The position numbers were made by a program, and so were the translations under genes. From CAYRPN01 sp964426135 (GTDB lineage: Bacteria; Planctomycetota; Phycisphaerae; Phycisphaerales; Phycisphaeraceae): 64,000 nt of DNA. The stretch covers positions 20,536 to 84,535 of the forward strand of contig CAYRPN010000007.1 in assembly GCA_964426135.1 (NCBI GenBank), written 5' to 3'. Of this stretch, positions 20,301-27,675 are shown piece after piece (position 1 is the stretch's first letter; every line of letters starts with the position of its first letter). Below the pieces are notes generated by a model. That model worked only from the letters and a program-made list of their open reading frames with translations. It was not told the origin of the DNA and did not search any database.

Positions 20301-22293
20301 GATGGTTCACGTCCTTGATCAGCGCCCCGCCTTCGTGCGGCACCGCGCCGGTCGCCTTCATCAGCATCAGGCTGTCATCCGGCGAAGCGAGGTTCACGCG
20401 GCGGCTGGCGTGGTCGTCGGTGAAGGCCCGCAGGTCGAAGATCGGGTCATAGCTGCGGAGCGAAAGCTTGAAGCCGTTCTTGCCCTTGGCGGCGCCGTGG
20501 CAGGTGCCGGCGGAGCAACCGAGCCGCGCGAGAATGGGCTGGACGTCCTGAACATAATCGGGCGTGCCGGCGGCGGCGGTGGTGGCGGTCGTGCCGGCGG
20601 CGGGGGTGGCGGTCGTGACCGTCGCGGTGGCGACTGGTTCGGAACTCCCCTCCCTCTTAGGGAGGGGTTGGGGGAGGGTCGGGCTTGCGACTACCTTGGG
20701 GCTCGAATCAGGCTGTGCGCCCAACCCTCCCCCTGCCCCTCCCTGAGAGGGAGGGGAGTTAAAGCCCGGCGCCGGGGAGAACTGGCTGAGAATGTCGCCG
20801 GTGTCGGCATCGATCAGGCGCACCACGCCGTCGCCGCCCGCCGCCGCCACCACGTGGCCGTCGGCCCGCAGCGCCACCGCGTACACGCCGCTGGGAATCT
20901 CCACCTTCACCACGTCGTTGGGCTGCGTGCTCTTGAGCTTCTTGAGTTCTTCCTTTTCCGCCGGCGTGCGCTGGGCGACTTTCTTCTTCTCGATGTCCCT
21001 GATCTTGTTCAGAACGTTCTGGTCGATCGCGTAGGCGTAAACGAACACCTGCCCCTTGTTGTCCAGCGCCCCGCCGGCGGCGATGCGGTTGCCGTCGCTG
21101 CTGATGGCGACGCTGAACACGCGGCCGCGCAGGGCGGGCAGGTTGCGGATGAGGTTCGCATCATCGCCGATCTGCCGGGCCGTGGTGCGGAAGACCCGGT
21201 AAATCTTGGGCGCGCCGTCGCTGCCGCCCACGACGATCTCATCGCGCTGCGGATGACGCACGATGGAATTAAGCCCGCCCTTGAGCGCGCCGGGCGTGAT
21301 CGATGTCACGTTGTCGATGAAGCGTTCCGTCTCGAACTCGGTCAGCTTCGCGCTCATGTCCCGGCTGACGGTGACGACGTTCTTGCCGTCCTTGGTGAAC
21401 ACGGTGCCCAGCACCCAGTCCTCGTGCGCCGCCTGGCTGAAGACCTGCTGACCGGTCTTGGCGTTGATGGCGCGTGCGGTTTTGTCGGCACAGCCGAAGG
21501 CGATGAATTGGCCGTCGGGCGACCAGCTTGCGCCGTAAGTCGTGTCGAAGGTGATGGGCACGGAGAGCTGGAGCTTTTTCGTGGCGACGTCCCAGATCTG
21601 CACCTCACCCATGCGGCAGGGCAGGCCGCCGGTCACGGCGAGGCGGGTGCCGTCGGGCGAGAACCGCACCGACTCGATGCGATCGGACACGCCGATGAGC
21701 CGGGCGATGAGCTGCGAACCATCCGCCTTCATCAGCAGCACTTCATGGAAGCCTGCGACGGCAAGCAACTCGCCATTGGGCGAAAAGTCCAGCGACGTGA
21801 TCACCGGCGGCAGCGAGTAAACGGGCGGGTGATCCGCGTCATACTTCTGCTTGGCGCTGGCCGGGGTGTCGTCCTTGGCGCCTTGCTCGATCCATTTGCT
21901 GATGAGTTCGATCTCCGTGGCGTGCAGCGGCTTGGCGTCCTTGGGCATTTCCGCGATGCCCTTCTTGTCGGGCGTGATCTGGGAAATCAGGCTGCTCTTC
22001 TTCGGATCGCCGGGCGTGATCGCCGGCTCGCCGCCATCGAGGGAACTGCTGCCGCCCTTGGCGAGCTTGTCGTACGAGGTCATATCGTACTTGCCCTTGG
22101 CCTTGGCGGGCTGGTGGCAGCCGTGGCACTGGCTCTGGAAGATGGGGCGAATCTGCTTGTAGTAGCTCACGGGTCCCCCGGGCGCGTTGGCGTCGACCGG
22201 CGCGGGCTTGTCCGCGGCCGGCGCGAGGCAGGGCCACGCCAGCGCGACCGTGGAAAAGGCAGCCAGAAACAGCCGGGAAACATGTGCGTTCAT
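17323..22293 (-). CDS. giant planctomycete cytochrome c / WD40 / DUF1549-DUF1553 protein
   Basis: A 1656-residue exported protein. In order: signal peptide (1-35); a c-type heme site CHGCH (~50) in a PSCyt1-like domain; WD40-type beta-propeller (~160-540: FSPNGELLAVAGF, WSPDGQFIAFG); a second PSCyt1-like site CSAGTCHG (~596); a Big2/Ig-like domain (ASIDLSPKNPTLAKDG); DUF1549 (RRVYIDLTGLPPTADEV); a third CxxCH in FNCNKCHDHPFE (~946); DUF1553 (YFARSYVNRMWAYLLGVGI); a coiled coil (~1270-1340); a discoidin-like segment (~1350-1530); and the usual end QDLAWALINSPSFLFNH. Start ATG 22293 has AAGGTG upstream. An in-frame palindromic element occupies ~20644-20760. The family is presumed to act in periplasmic electron transfer or polymer breakdown with its DUF1501 partner. 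Confidence 0.9.
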   Translation of the reverse strand: MNAHVSRLFLAAFSTVALAWPCLAPAADKPAPVDANAPGGPVSYYKQIRPIFQSQCHGCHQPAKAKGKYDMTSYDKLAKGGSSSLDGGEPAITPGDPKKSSLISQITPDKKGIAEMPKDAKPLHATEIELISKWIEQGAKDDTPASAKQKYDADHPPVYSLPPVITSLDFSPNGELLAVAGFHEVLLMKADGSQLIARLIGVSDRIESVRFSPDGTRLAVTGGLPCRMGEVQIWDVATKKLQLSVPITFDTTYGASWSPDGQFIAFGCADKTARAINAKTGQQVFSQAAHEDWVLGTVFTKDGKNVVTVSRDMSAKLTEFETERFIDNVTSITPGALKGGLNSIVRHPQRDEIVVGGSDGAPKIYRVFRTTARQIGDDANLIRNLPALRGRVFSVAISSDGNRIAAGGALDNKGQVFVYAYAIDQNVLNKIRDIEKKKVAQRTPAEKEELKKLKSTQPNDVVKVEIPSGVYAVALRADGHVVAAAGGDGVVRLIDADTGDILSQFSPAPGFNSPPSQGGAGGGLGAQPDSSPKVVASPTLPQPLPKREGSSEPVATATVTTATPAAGTTATTAAAGTPDYVQDVQPILARLGCSAGTCHGAAKGKNGFKLSLRSYDPIFDLRAFTDDHASRRVNLASPDDSLMLMKATGAVPHEGGALIKDVNHPYYKTIRGWIAGGAKLNLSVPRVASIDLSPKNPTLAKDGQTVAMKVIATYTDGSTRDVTDLAFIESGNTEVAATNREGVATSLRRGEAPILARYEGGYTATTLTVMGDRTGFSWTPPETWGKIDELVANKWKAMQIQPSELCTDNEFLRRVYIDLTGLPPTADEVRTFMADKRETRVKRDELIDKLVGSDPYVEYWTNKWADLLQVNGKFLAREGATAFRNWIRSEVNANTPYDQFAKKILTAQGSNKDNPAASYYKILREPTDMMENTTHLFLGVRFNCNKCHDHPFEKWTQDQYYETAAYFARVGLKKDPASGERNIGGTAVEGAKPLYEEVYEKNDGEVLHERTKTPTPPKFPFAAKYEKAEKASRRDELAAWVISPQNPYFARSYVNRMWAYLLGVGIIEPIDDIRAGNPATNPELLAHLAQSFVDVKFDTRAMMKMICKSRTYQLSFRSNKWNEDDRINFSHALPRRLPAEVVFDAVHVVTGAASRIPGVAAGMRAASLPDSGITLPDGFLATLGKPVRESACECERSNEVHLGSVMALISGPTVADALADPNNALTKLVAAEKDDAKLIDEVFMRVLARPATDAEIKATLNVMNQIDADATKIAAALAAKEAEQAPAIAKLTADRDALMKTTKADLDAYAAQIAPKIAADEKARQEKIAKLDGELKAYEAGFAARLPELEAALKAGATWTPVAFKSMKSTNNAVLTKEGDGSIFVTGPNGKTMYELIVEAPLEKITGIRLEALADDRLPGKGPGRPQNGNFVVSEFELQEAPKDKPDKFKKIAFAKATADFSQQGYDVATAIDGQAPDQNNGWAISAELGKNHVAVFTFAQPQIKKDSAVKILINQQYTDGMHTLGKFRISATTAPAPTLQAPPKEVTDALALAADKRDDKQKAAVLKYFRDTDAGLVKATADLNAAKQPLPIDPGLKGRQDAYAKASTPIPLDPALVELRRLGAVSGDQQKNKRLTVAQDLAWALINSPSFLFNH
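20644..20760. repeat. palindromic element inserted in frame in a coding gene (L family, copy 1)
   Basis: 117 bp (39 codons) bounded by ACTCCCCTCCCTC-TTAG-GGAGGGG at the left and CCCTCCCTGAGAGGGAGGGG at the right, forming nested hairpins. The left end matches, with one or two differences over ~42 bp, the reverse complement of the right end of the element in glnS (60801-60934). It encodes a Pro/Gly/Ser string between the WD40 and second cytochrome parts of the host protein. Confidence 0.8.
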
Positions 22294-22528
22294 GCGATTC
22301 ACCTTGATGCTGAACTCGTACAAAACGGAACCGAAACGGGGAGTTTGCCGGGCCGGAATCGGTCAGCCGTCGCGAAATAGACAGACCTGACAGTATAGCG
22401 GACAAAGCTGGGTTCCCGAGGGGTTTCCTGGCCGGGATCTTCTGTGTCGCCCACTCATGAAAACTTCGGTACACTCGCCGGGGCGCTCAGGGACTCGCAA
22501 CATTGGCCATCACGCCAAAGGGGTAACC

Positions 22529-23551
22529 ATGTTTCACCGTTTCCTACCTGCGTTCCTCACCCTCCTCCTTGCCCTCGCGTTCTCCACCGTCACCGGCTGC
22601 GGCGGCGGCGACAAAGACAAGAAAGACAAGGGCGCCAGCCCCGCGCCCGCCAAGGACGCGAAAGACAAAGTCGCGAGCAAGGGCAAGATCGGCTTCTCCG
22701 CGCTGACCCTGAAAAATCCTTTCTTCAAGATCATCGCCGACAGCCTCAGCGAAGAGGCGAAGAAGGCGGGCTTCGAGGTCGTCGTGCTCGACGCCGACCG
22801 CAAGGTGGATGTGCAGGCGTCGCACATCGATGACTTCATCACGCAGAAGTTCACCGCCATCGTGCTCAACCCCGTCGACCGCATCGCCATCGGTCCCGCC
22901 ATCAAGAAAGCCAACGACGCGGGCATTCCCGTCTTCACCAACGACCTGGAGTGCGCCGCCGAGGGCGTGAAAATCGCCGGCCACATCGGCACCGACAATT
23001 TCCAGGGCGGCCGGCTCGCCGGACAGGCGATGGTCGAAGCACTGGGCGAGGCGGGCGGCAAGGTGCTCGTCGTCCACTTCAAGCAGGCGAACTCCTGCGT
23101 CATGCGCGTCGCCGGCTTCCGCGAAGTGATCGAAAGCCACAACAAGGACAAGCAGACGGGCAAGGTCGAAATCGTCGGCGAAGTGGACGGCGGAGGCCTG
23201 CAGGATGAAGGCTACAAGGCGGTCAGCGCCTCGCTGCCGGCGAACCAGAACCTGCGCGGCATCTTCGCCATCAACGATCCCTCCGCCCTGGGCGCCTGGC
23301 GGGCGCTGAAGGAAGCGGGCAAGGAAACCGCGGTCACGCTCATCGGTTTCGACGGCCAGATCGAAGGCAAGCAGGCGATCAAGGAAGGCAAAATCTACGC
23401 CGACCCCATCCAGTTCCCCGCGAAGATGGGCATCGTCACCGTCCAGAACATCGTGAAATATCTCAACGGCGACAAGTACGAAAAGAACGAACTCATCCCG
23501 ACGCAACTCTACAAGAAGGCGGATGCGGAGAAGGATCCGGAGTTGAAGTAG
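22529..23551 (+). CDS. sugar ABC transporter substrate-binding lipoprotein (RbsB-like)
   Basis: A 340-residue periplasmic binding protein of type 1 fold. The ATG at 22529 has a strong AAAGGGG site and begins a lipoprotein signal ending in the lipobox VTGC, followed by a Lys/Asp-rich tether. The mature part reads IGFSALTLKNPFFKIIADSL, AIVLNPVDRIAIGPAIKKANDAGIPVFTND, GHIGTDNFQGGRLAGQ and FAINDPSALGAWRAL, the order seen in ribose/galactose-type binding proteins. It is the first gene of an importer operon with the ATPase and permease downstream. The ligand is probably a sugar or sugar-like compound; ribose itself is not demonstrated. Confidence 0.92.
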   Translation: MFHRFLPAFLTLLLALAFSTVTGCGGGDKDKKDKGASPAPAKDAKDKVASKGKIGFSALTLKNPFFKIIADSLSEEAKKAGFEVVVLDADRKVDVQASHIDDFITQKFTAIVLNPVDRIAIGPAIKKANDAGIPVFTNDLECAAEGVKIAGHIGTDNFQGGRLAGQAMVEALGEAGGKVLVVHFKQANSCVMRVAGFREVIESHNKDKQTGKVEIVGEVDGGGLQDEGYKAVSASLPANQNLRGIFAINDPSALGAWRALKEAGKETAVTLIGFDGQIEGKQAIKEGKIYADPIQFPAKMGIVTVQNIVKYLNGDKYEKNELIPTQLYKKADAEKDPELK

Positions 23552-23554
23552 TGC

Positions 23555-24120
23555 GGATGAGGGGGTGAGTGGGTGAGAGGGTGAGAGGGTGAGAGGGTGA
23601 AGATGAAGCGTTGATGGTTGTGGGGTAGCACGCTCTTTTCTGTGGGGTGCATGATGAAACGTGCAAAGACTCATCGCGATCTGGAGGTCTATGCGAAAGC
23701 GTTTGATGCCTCAATGAAGATCTTCGAGGAGTCGAAGGCGTTTCCGTCGGAGGAGAGGTACTCGCTGACCGACCAAATACGCCGTGCGTCGCGGAGTGTC
23801 TGTGCGAACCTGGCCGAAGCGTGGCGCAAGCGGCGATACGAAGCCGCCTTCGTTGCAAAGCTCTCGGATGTCGAGGCGGAAGCTGCGGAGACGCAAGTCT
23901 GGATCGAATTTGCGGTGAAATGCAACTATCTGAAGCGTGACGTTGGGCGTTTCCTGTATGCAGCCTACGACGCCATCATTGCAACCATCGTCGGTATGAT
24001 CACGCATTCCAAGACTTGGATCCTCTGACCGAGGTTCGCATGTCACCTCTTCACCCTCTCACCCCCTCACCCCCTCGTCCGTCCACCCACTCACCCCCTC
24101 ACCCCCTCACCCCCTCATCC
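23555..24120. mobile_element. inverted octamer-repeat unit enclosing a four-helix-bundle gene
   Basis: The left arm (23555-23602) is tandem GAGAGGGT-type octamers. The right arm (24049-24120) is the same in inverted orientation (CACCCTCT, CACCCCCT). Together they enclose the gene at 23651-24028. The unit lies between the binding-protein stop and the ATPase, and the right arm overlaps the ATPase N-terminal codons. It resembles a small mobile or structured unit; no transposase is present, so mobility is inference. Confidence 0.5.
23651..24028 (+). CDS. four helix bundle protein (23S rRNA-intervening-sequence family)
   Basis: About 125 residues, all helical. HRDLEVYAKAFDASMKIFE opens the first helix. 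YSLTDQIRRASRSVCANLAEAWRKRRYEAAFVAKLSDVEAEAAETQ is the family core (pattern LxDQIRRAxxSVxxNIAEG). The known members of this family are encoded in intervening sequences of 23S rRNA genes or stand alone in many genomes; the molecular role is unknown, though a related protein (Avd) helps diversity-generating retroelements. No reverse transcriptase is present here. The start is ATG 23651 (or 23654); GGGG lies just upstream. It is sandwiched in an ABC importer operon and boxed by inverted octamer repeats, so it appears to be inserted. Confidence 0.9.
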   Translation: MMKRAKTHRDLEVYAKAFDASMKIFEESKAFPSEERYSLTDQIRRASRSVCANLAEAWRKRRYEAAFVAKLSDVEAEAAETQVWIEFAVKCNYLKRDVGRFLYAAYDAIIATIVGMITHSKTWIL

Positions 24121-25593
24121 GCCCCGCCCTTGCTGCGCATGACCGGCATCAGCAAGTCGTACCCCGGCGTGAAGGCATTGCAGAACGTCAACTTCGATCT
24201 CCAGCAAGGCGAAGTCCTCGCGCTGCTCGGTGAAAACGGCGCGGGCAAATCCACGCTCATCAAAATCCTCGGCGGGGCGCAGACCCCCGATGCGGGCACC
24301 ATCGAGATCGATGGCCGGGCGCTCAAACTGGAGAACCCCATCGCCGCGCGGCGGGCCGGCATCAGCGTCATCTATCAGGAATTCAACCTCGTGCCGGCTC
24401 TGTCGGCGCGGGAGAATATGTTCCTCGGCCGGGAAAACACCTGGCTCCGCGCCGGACAGGAACACCAGCGCGCCAAGGAACTTTTCGCCCGCCTCGGCAT
24501 TCCCATCGACCCCGAAGCGCCTTGCCGGAGCCTGACCACCGGACAGCAGCAGATCGTGGAGATTGCTAAGGCGCTGGCTCAGGACGCCCGCATCATCGTG
24601 ATGGATGAGCCGAGCGCCGCGCTGTCGCCGCGCGAGGTGGATGCGCTCTTCGTCATCATCGGCGAGTTGAAGCGGCAGGGAATCAGCATCGTTTACGTGA
24701 GTCATCGCCTCAATGAAATCTTCCAGATCGCCGACCGCGTGACGGTGCTGCGCGATGGCAAGTATGTGGGCACGAAGCCCATCGGCGAACTGTCGCGCGG
24801 CAAGCTGATCGAGATGATGGTGGGGCGCAGCCTGGAGCAGGAGTTTCCCAAGGTGCGCGCTGCGATCGGCCCGGCGCGGTTGAGCGTGCGCCACCTGTCG
24901 CGCGGCCGGGCGGTGCGGGACGTTTCCTTCGACGTGCATGCCGGCGAAGTGCTGGCGCTCACCGGCCTGATCGGCGCTGGGCGCACGGAAACCGCGCGCC
25001 TCATCTTCGGGGCGGACCAACGCGACGGCGGCACGATCGCGCTCGACGGCCAAGCGCTGAACATCCGCACACCGCGACACGCCATCGCCGCCGGCATCTG
25101 CCTGCTCACCGAAGACCGCAAATCGCAGGGCCTCGTGCTGGGCCTGCCGGTGGTCGAGAACTTCGGCCTGCCCAACATGCGTTCTTTCGCGCCGTGGGCC
25201 TGGCTGCACATCGGCCGCGAGCAGTCCGCCTTCGCCGAGCACACGCGACAACTGCAGATCAAGATCACCGGCCCGCAGCAGCGAGCCGGCACGCTCTCGG
25301 GCGGCAACCAGCAGAAAATCGTCCTGGCGAAATGGCTTCAGCGCCATGCGGAAGTCATCATCTTCGACGAGCCGACGCGAGGCATCGACGTGGGCGCGAA
25401 GGTGGAGATTTACCAGCTCATCAACGCGCTGGCGGCGCAAGGCAAGGCGATCCTCATGATCAGCAGCGAGTTGCCCGAGGTGCTGGGCATGGCCGACCGC
25501 ATCCTGGTCATGCACGAAGGCCGCGTGACCGGTCAGATCACGGATGTGAAAAACGCGACGCAGGAACAGATCATGGGGCTGGCGGTGAAGTGA
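24040..25593 (+). CDS. sugar ABC transporter ATP-binding protein (RbsA-like, two ABC domains)
   Basis: A 517-residue cytosolic ATPase with tandem ABC modules. The first has Walker A GENGAGKST, signature LTTGQQQ and Walker B IIVMDEPSAA. The second has the degenerate Walker A typical of this family (LIGAGRTETARL), signature LSGGNQQKIVLAKWL and VIIFDEPTRGIDVGAK. It energises the permease encoded downstream. The start is ambiguous. ATG 24040 has GAGG upstream but then reads through the right octamer arm, giving a His/Pro/Ser leader of about 33 residues. ATG 24139 gives the usual family N-terminus (MTGISKSYPGVKAL) but has no ribosome site. The leader probably arose when the repeat unit was inserted. 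Confidence 0.93.
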   Translation: MSPLHPLTPSPPRPSTHSPPHPLTPSSAPPLLRMTGISKSYPGVKALQNVNFDLQQGEVLALLGENGAGKSTLIKILGGAQTPDAGTIEIDGRALKLENPIAARRAGISVIYQEFNLVPALSARENMFLGRENTWLRAGQEHQRAKELFARLGIPIDPEAPCRSLTTGQQQIVEIAKALAQDARIIVMDEPSAALSPREVDALFVIIGELKRQGISIVYVSHRLNEIFQIADRVTVLRDGKYVGTKPIGELSRGKLIEMMVGRSLEQEFPKVRAAIGPARLSVRHLSRGRAVRDVSFDVHAGEVLALTGLIGAGRTETARLIFGADQRDGGTIALDGQALNIRTPRHAIAAGICLLTEDRKSQGLVLGLPVVENFGLPNMRSFAPWAWLHIGREQSAFAEHTRQLQIKITGPQQRAGTLSGGNQQKIVLAKWLQRHAEVIIFDEPTRGIDVGAKVEIYQLINALAAQGKAILMISSELPEVLGMADRILVMHEGRVTGQITDVKNATQEQIMGLAVK

Positions 25594-25670
25594 GGAGGCG
25601 GAGTTGGACCACCGAGAGCACCGAAGGTGCGAGCCGTTAGCCGATAGCCGTTAGCCTTCAGCCTCCGCGG

Positions 25671-25830
25671 TTTAGCGACGGGGCTTGCCCCGCTCTTCTT
25701 CTTCGCGTCCTTTGAGTCATTGTGTCCTTCGTGGTTCTCCCTCCGCCTCTGCCGTGTCCGTCCTCGATGCTCTCGGTGTCGCGGTGGTCCGATTCCGATT
25801 CGCCAGACGGGGCAAGCCCCGTCGCTAAAC
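25671..25830. repeat. TTAGC-type REP pair between ATPase and permease genes
   Basis: TTTAGCGACGGGGCTTGCCC at 25671 and its inverse GGGCAAGCCCCGTCGCTAAA ending at 25829 face each other about 110 bp apart. The right copy (25806-25830) is identical over 25 bp to the solo copy at 61967-61991. It lies within the rbs-like operon. Confidence 0.8.
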
Positions 25831-25852
25831 TGACGGAGTCCGACGCGTCCGC

Positions 25853-27268
25853 ATGAAGCGCTTCCTCAAATCCCGTTTCGTCTCCAACTACGGCGCGGTG
25901 TTCGTGCTGCTGGGGCTGATCGTCTACTACAGCATCATCACCTGGAGCGAGCAGCATCCCGCTGATGCCGCGGCCGGCCGGGCGCTGGCGAGACGCATCG
26001 TCGACGCGGGCGGCGGCGGCGTGCTGATCGTGGCCCGCGACACGGAGCCGGACCGCCTCTTCACCCAGGCGATCGAGCAGGAACTCACCCGGCTCGCCGG
26101 CCCTTCGGATGCCGGCAGCCGCGTTTACTTTCGGACGGTTCTGGGCGAACCCTCCGACGTGCGCGCCATGCTGGAGAACATCGGCAACGATCCGCACGAT
26201 GCGAAGCTTCACTTCATCGCCACGCATCACGCCGGCGCGGAATGGGGCCCGCTGCAGGCGGAAAAGCTCGAAGCGCTGGCGGAAAAACATCCGTCGCTCA
26301 AGGGCGTGCGCGTCATCACGCCGGATAGTTACCGCTGGCCCAGCTTTCTCACCCGCGACAACCTCTTCAACATCATCAACCAGAACGCCGACGTCGCCAT
26401 CATCGCCATCGGCATGACGCTGGTCATCATCACTGCGGGAATCGATCTGTCCGTCGGCAGCGTGCTCGCCCTGTGCGGCGTGATCATCTCCATCGTCATC
26501 CAGAAATACGCCGGCGGAAAGGACGCGACCGCCTTCGGCCTGATCGGCGGCGCCATGGCGGGCATCGGCGTGGGCATTCTCGCCGGACTGATCAACGGCG
26601 CAGCCATCACCTTCTTCCGAGTCCCCGCTTTCATCATCACCCTCGCCATGATGATGATCGCCCGCGGCCTGTCGCTGATCATCGCCGTCGACTACCAGAC
26701 CGCGCTCAAAGGCGGCGGCACCGAGGCGCTGCCCGAGGCGGTGAAGATCGAAGCCGTCGCCTACAGCAGCCTCGGCAACGGCGACATCCTGGGCATCCCC
26801 GCGCCGATCGTGCTCATGTTCGCGCTCTACGTCATCGCTCACATCACGATGAAACGCACCAGCTTCGGGCGATACGTGTATGCCGTCGGAGGCAACCCGG
26901 AGGCGGCGCGGCTCAGCGGCGTGCCCGTGCGCGGCGTGCTGCTGGCGGTCTACGCGCTGTGCGGGGCGATGGCGGCGATCGGCGGCATCGTCGATTCATC
27001 CCGTTTCGAAGGCGGCAGGCCCGGCGGCGGCGAACAGTACGAGTTGCGCGTCATCGCCGCTGTCGTCGTCGGAGGCACCAGCCTCGCCGGCGGCGAGGGC
27101 CGCATCTTCGGCACGCTCATCGGCGCCATGATCATGGCCGTGATCCAGAACGGCCTGACCATGGCGAATGTGAAACCCTACGAACGCATGGTGATCTTCG
27201 GCCTGCTCATCCTCGCCGCGGTGCTGCTGGACCAGTGGAAAAAGCGCGCGATGGCGGGGAAGCATTGA
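25853..27268 (+). CDS. sugar ABC transporter permease (RbsC-like) with an extra extracytoplasmic domain
   Basis: A 471-residue inner-membrane protein, about 150 residues longer than RbsC. After the first membrane helix (residues ~8-28) comes a soluble segment of ~130 residues (ARRIVDAGGGGVLIVARDTE, FRTVLGEPSDVRAMLENIGN, LHFIATHHAG, GVRVITPDSYRWPSF) that looks like an alpha/beta half-domain. The permease core follows: NLFNIINQNADVAIIAIGMTL, IDLSVGSVLALCG, GRYVYAVGGNPEAARLSGV and VVVGGTSLAGGEGRIFGTLIGA, all family-specific. It forms the channel for the binding protein and ATPase encoded upstream. The 3' end is duplicated just downstream. Confidence 0.93.
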   Translation: MKRFLKSRFVSNYGAVFVLLGLIVYYSIITWSEQHPADAAAGRALARRIVDAGGGGVLIVARDTEPDRLFTQAIEQELTRLAGPSDAGSRVYFRTVLGEPSDVRAMLENIGNDPHDAKLHFIATHHAGAEWGPLQAEKLEALAEKHPSLKGVRVITPDSYRWPSFLTRDNLFNIINQNADVAIIAIGMTLVIITAGIDLSVGSVLALCGVIISIVIQKYAGGKDATAFGLIGGAMAGIGVGILAGLINGAAITFFRVPAFIITLAMMMIARGLSLIIAVDYQTALKGGGTEALPEAVKIEAVAYSSLGNGDILGIPAPIVLMFALYVIAHITMKRTSFGRYVYAVGGNPEAARLSGVPVRGVLLAVYALCGAMAAIGGIVDSSRFEGGRPGGGEQYELRVIAAVVVGGTSLAGGEGRIFGTLIGAMIMAVIQNGLTMANVKPYERMVIFGLLILAAVLLDQWKKRAMAGKH

Positions 27269-27632
27269 GCGAAGGCACGGCGCATCAACAATACGGACTC
27301 CACCTGATTCTCGCGCCGATGCCACTGGCAGGCTTGGCTGCCAGTGGACCTGCGAAAAGCAAGGCGGGGGCGTCGGTGGACGCGAGAAACGCACTGGCAG
27401 CCGAGCCTGCCAGTGCCATCAGCCGCGGTGCTGCTGGACCAGTGGAAAAAGCGCGCGATGGCGGGGAAGCATTGAGCGAAGGCACGGCGCATCAACAATA
27501 CGGACTCCACCTGATTCTCGCGCCGATGCCACTGGCAGGCTTGGCTGCCAGTGGACCTGCGAAAAGCAAGGCGGGGGCGTCGGTGGACGCGAGAAACGCA
27601 CTGGCAGCCGAGCCTGCCAGTGCCATCAGCCG
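27215..27632. repeat. 207-bp tandem duplication spanning the permease 3' end
   Basis: Positions 27215-27421 are repeated at 27422-27628. The unit contains the last 18 codons and stop of the permease gene plus an inverted pair of palindromes (CACTGGCAGGCTTGGCTGCC and CACTGGCAGCCGAGCCTGCC). The duplicated codons have no start and are not expected to be translated. Apart from this, 27269-27675 holds no gene. Confidence 0.9.
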
Positions 27633-27675
27633 AGCCCGCCAGTGCCATCAGCGCGAGAATCAAGTGGAATCCGTA

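Noticed and set aside
23651..24028. Diversity-generating retroelement accessory (Avd-like) gene
   Set aside because: The four-helix family fits, but there is no reverse transcriptase, template repeat or variable repeat in the window.
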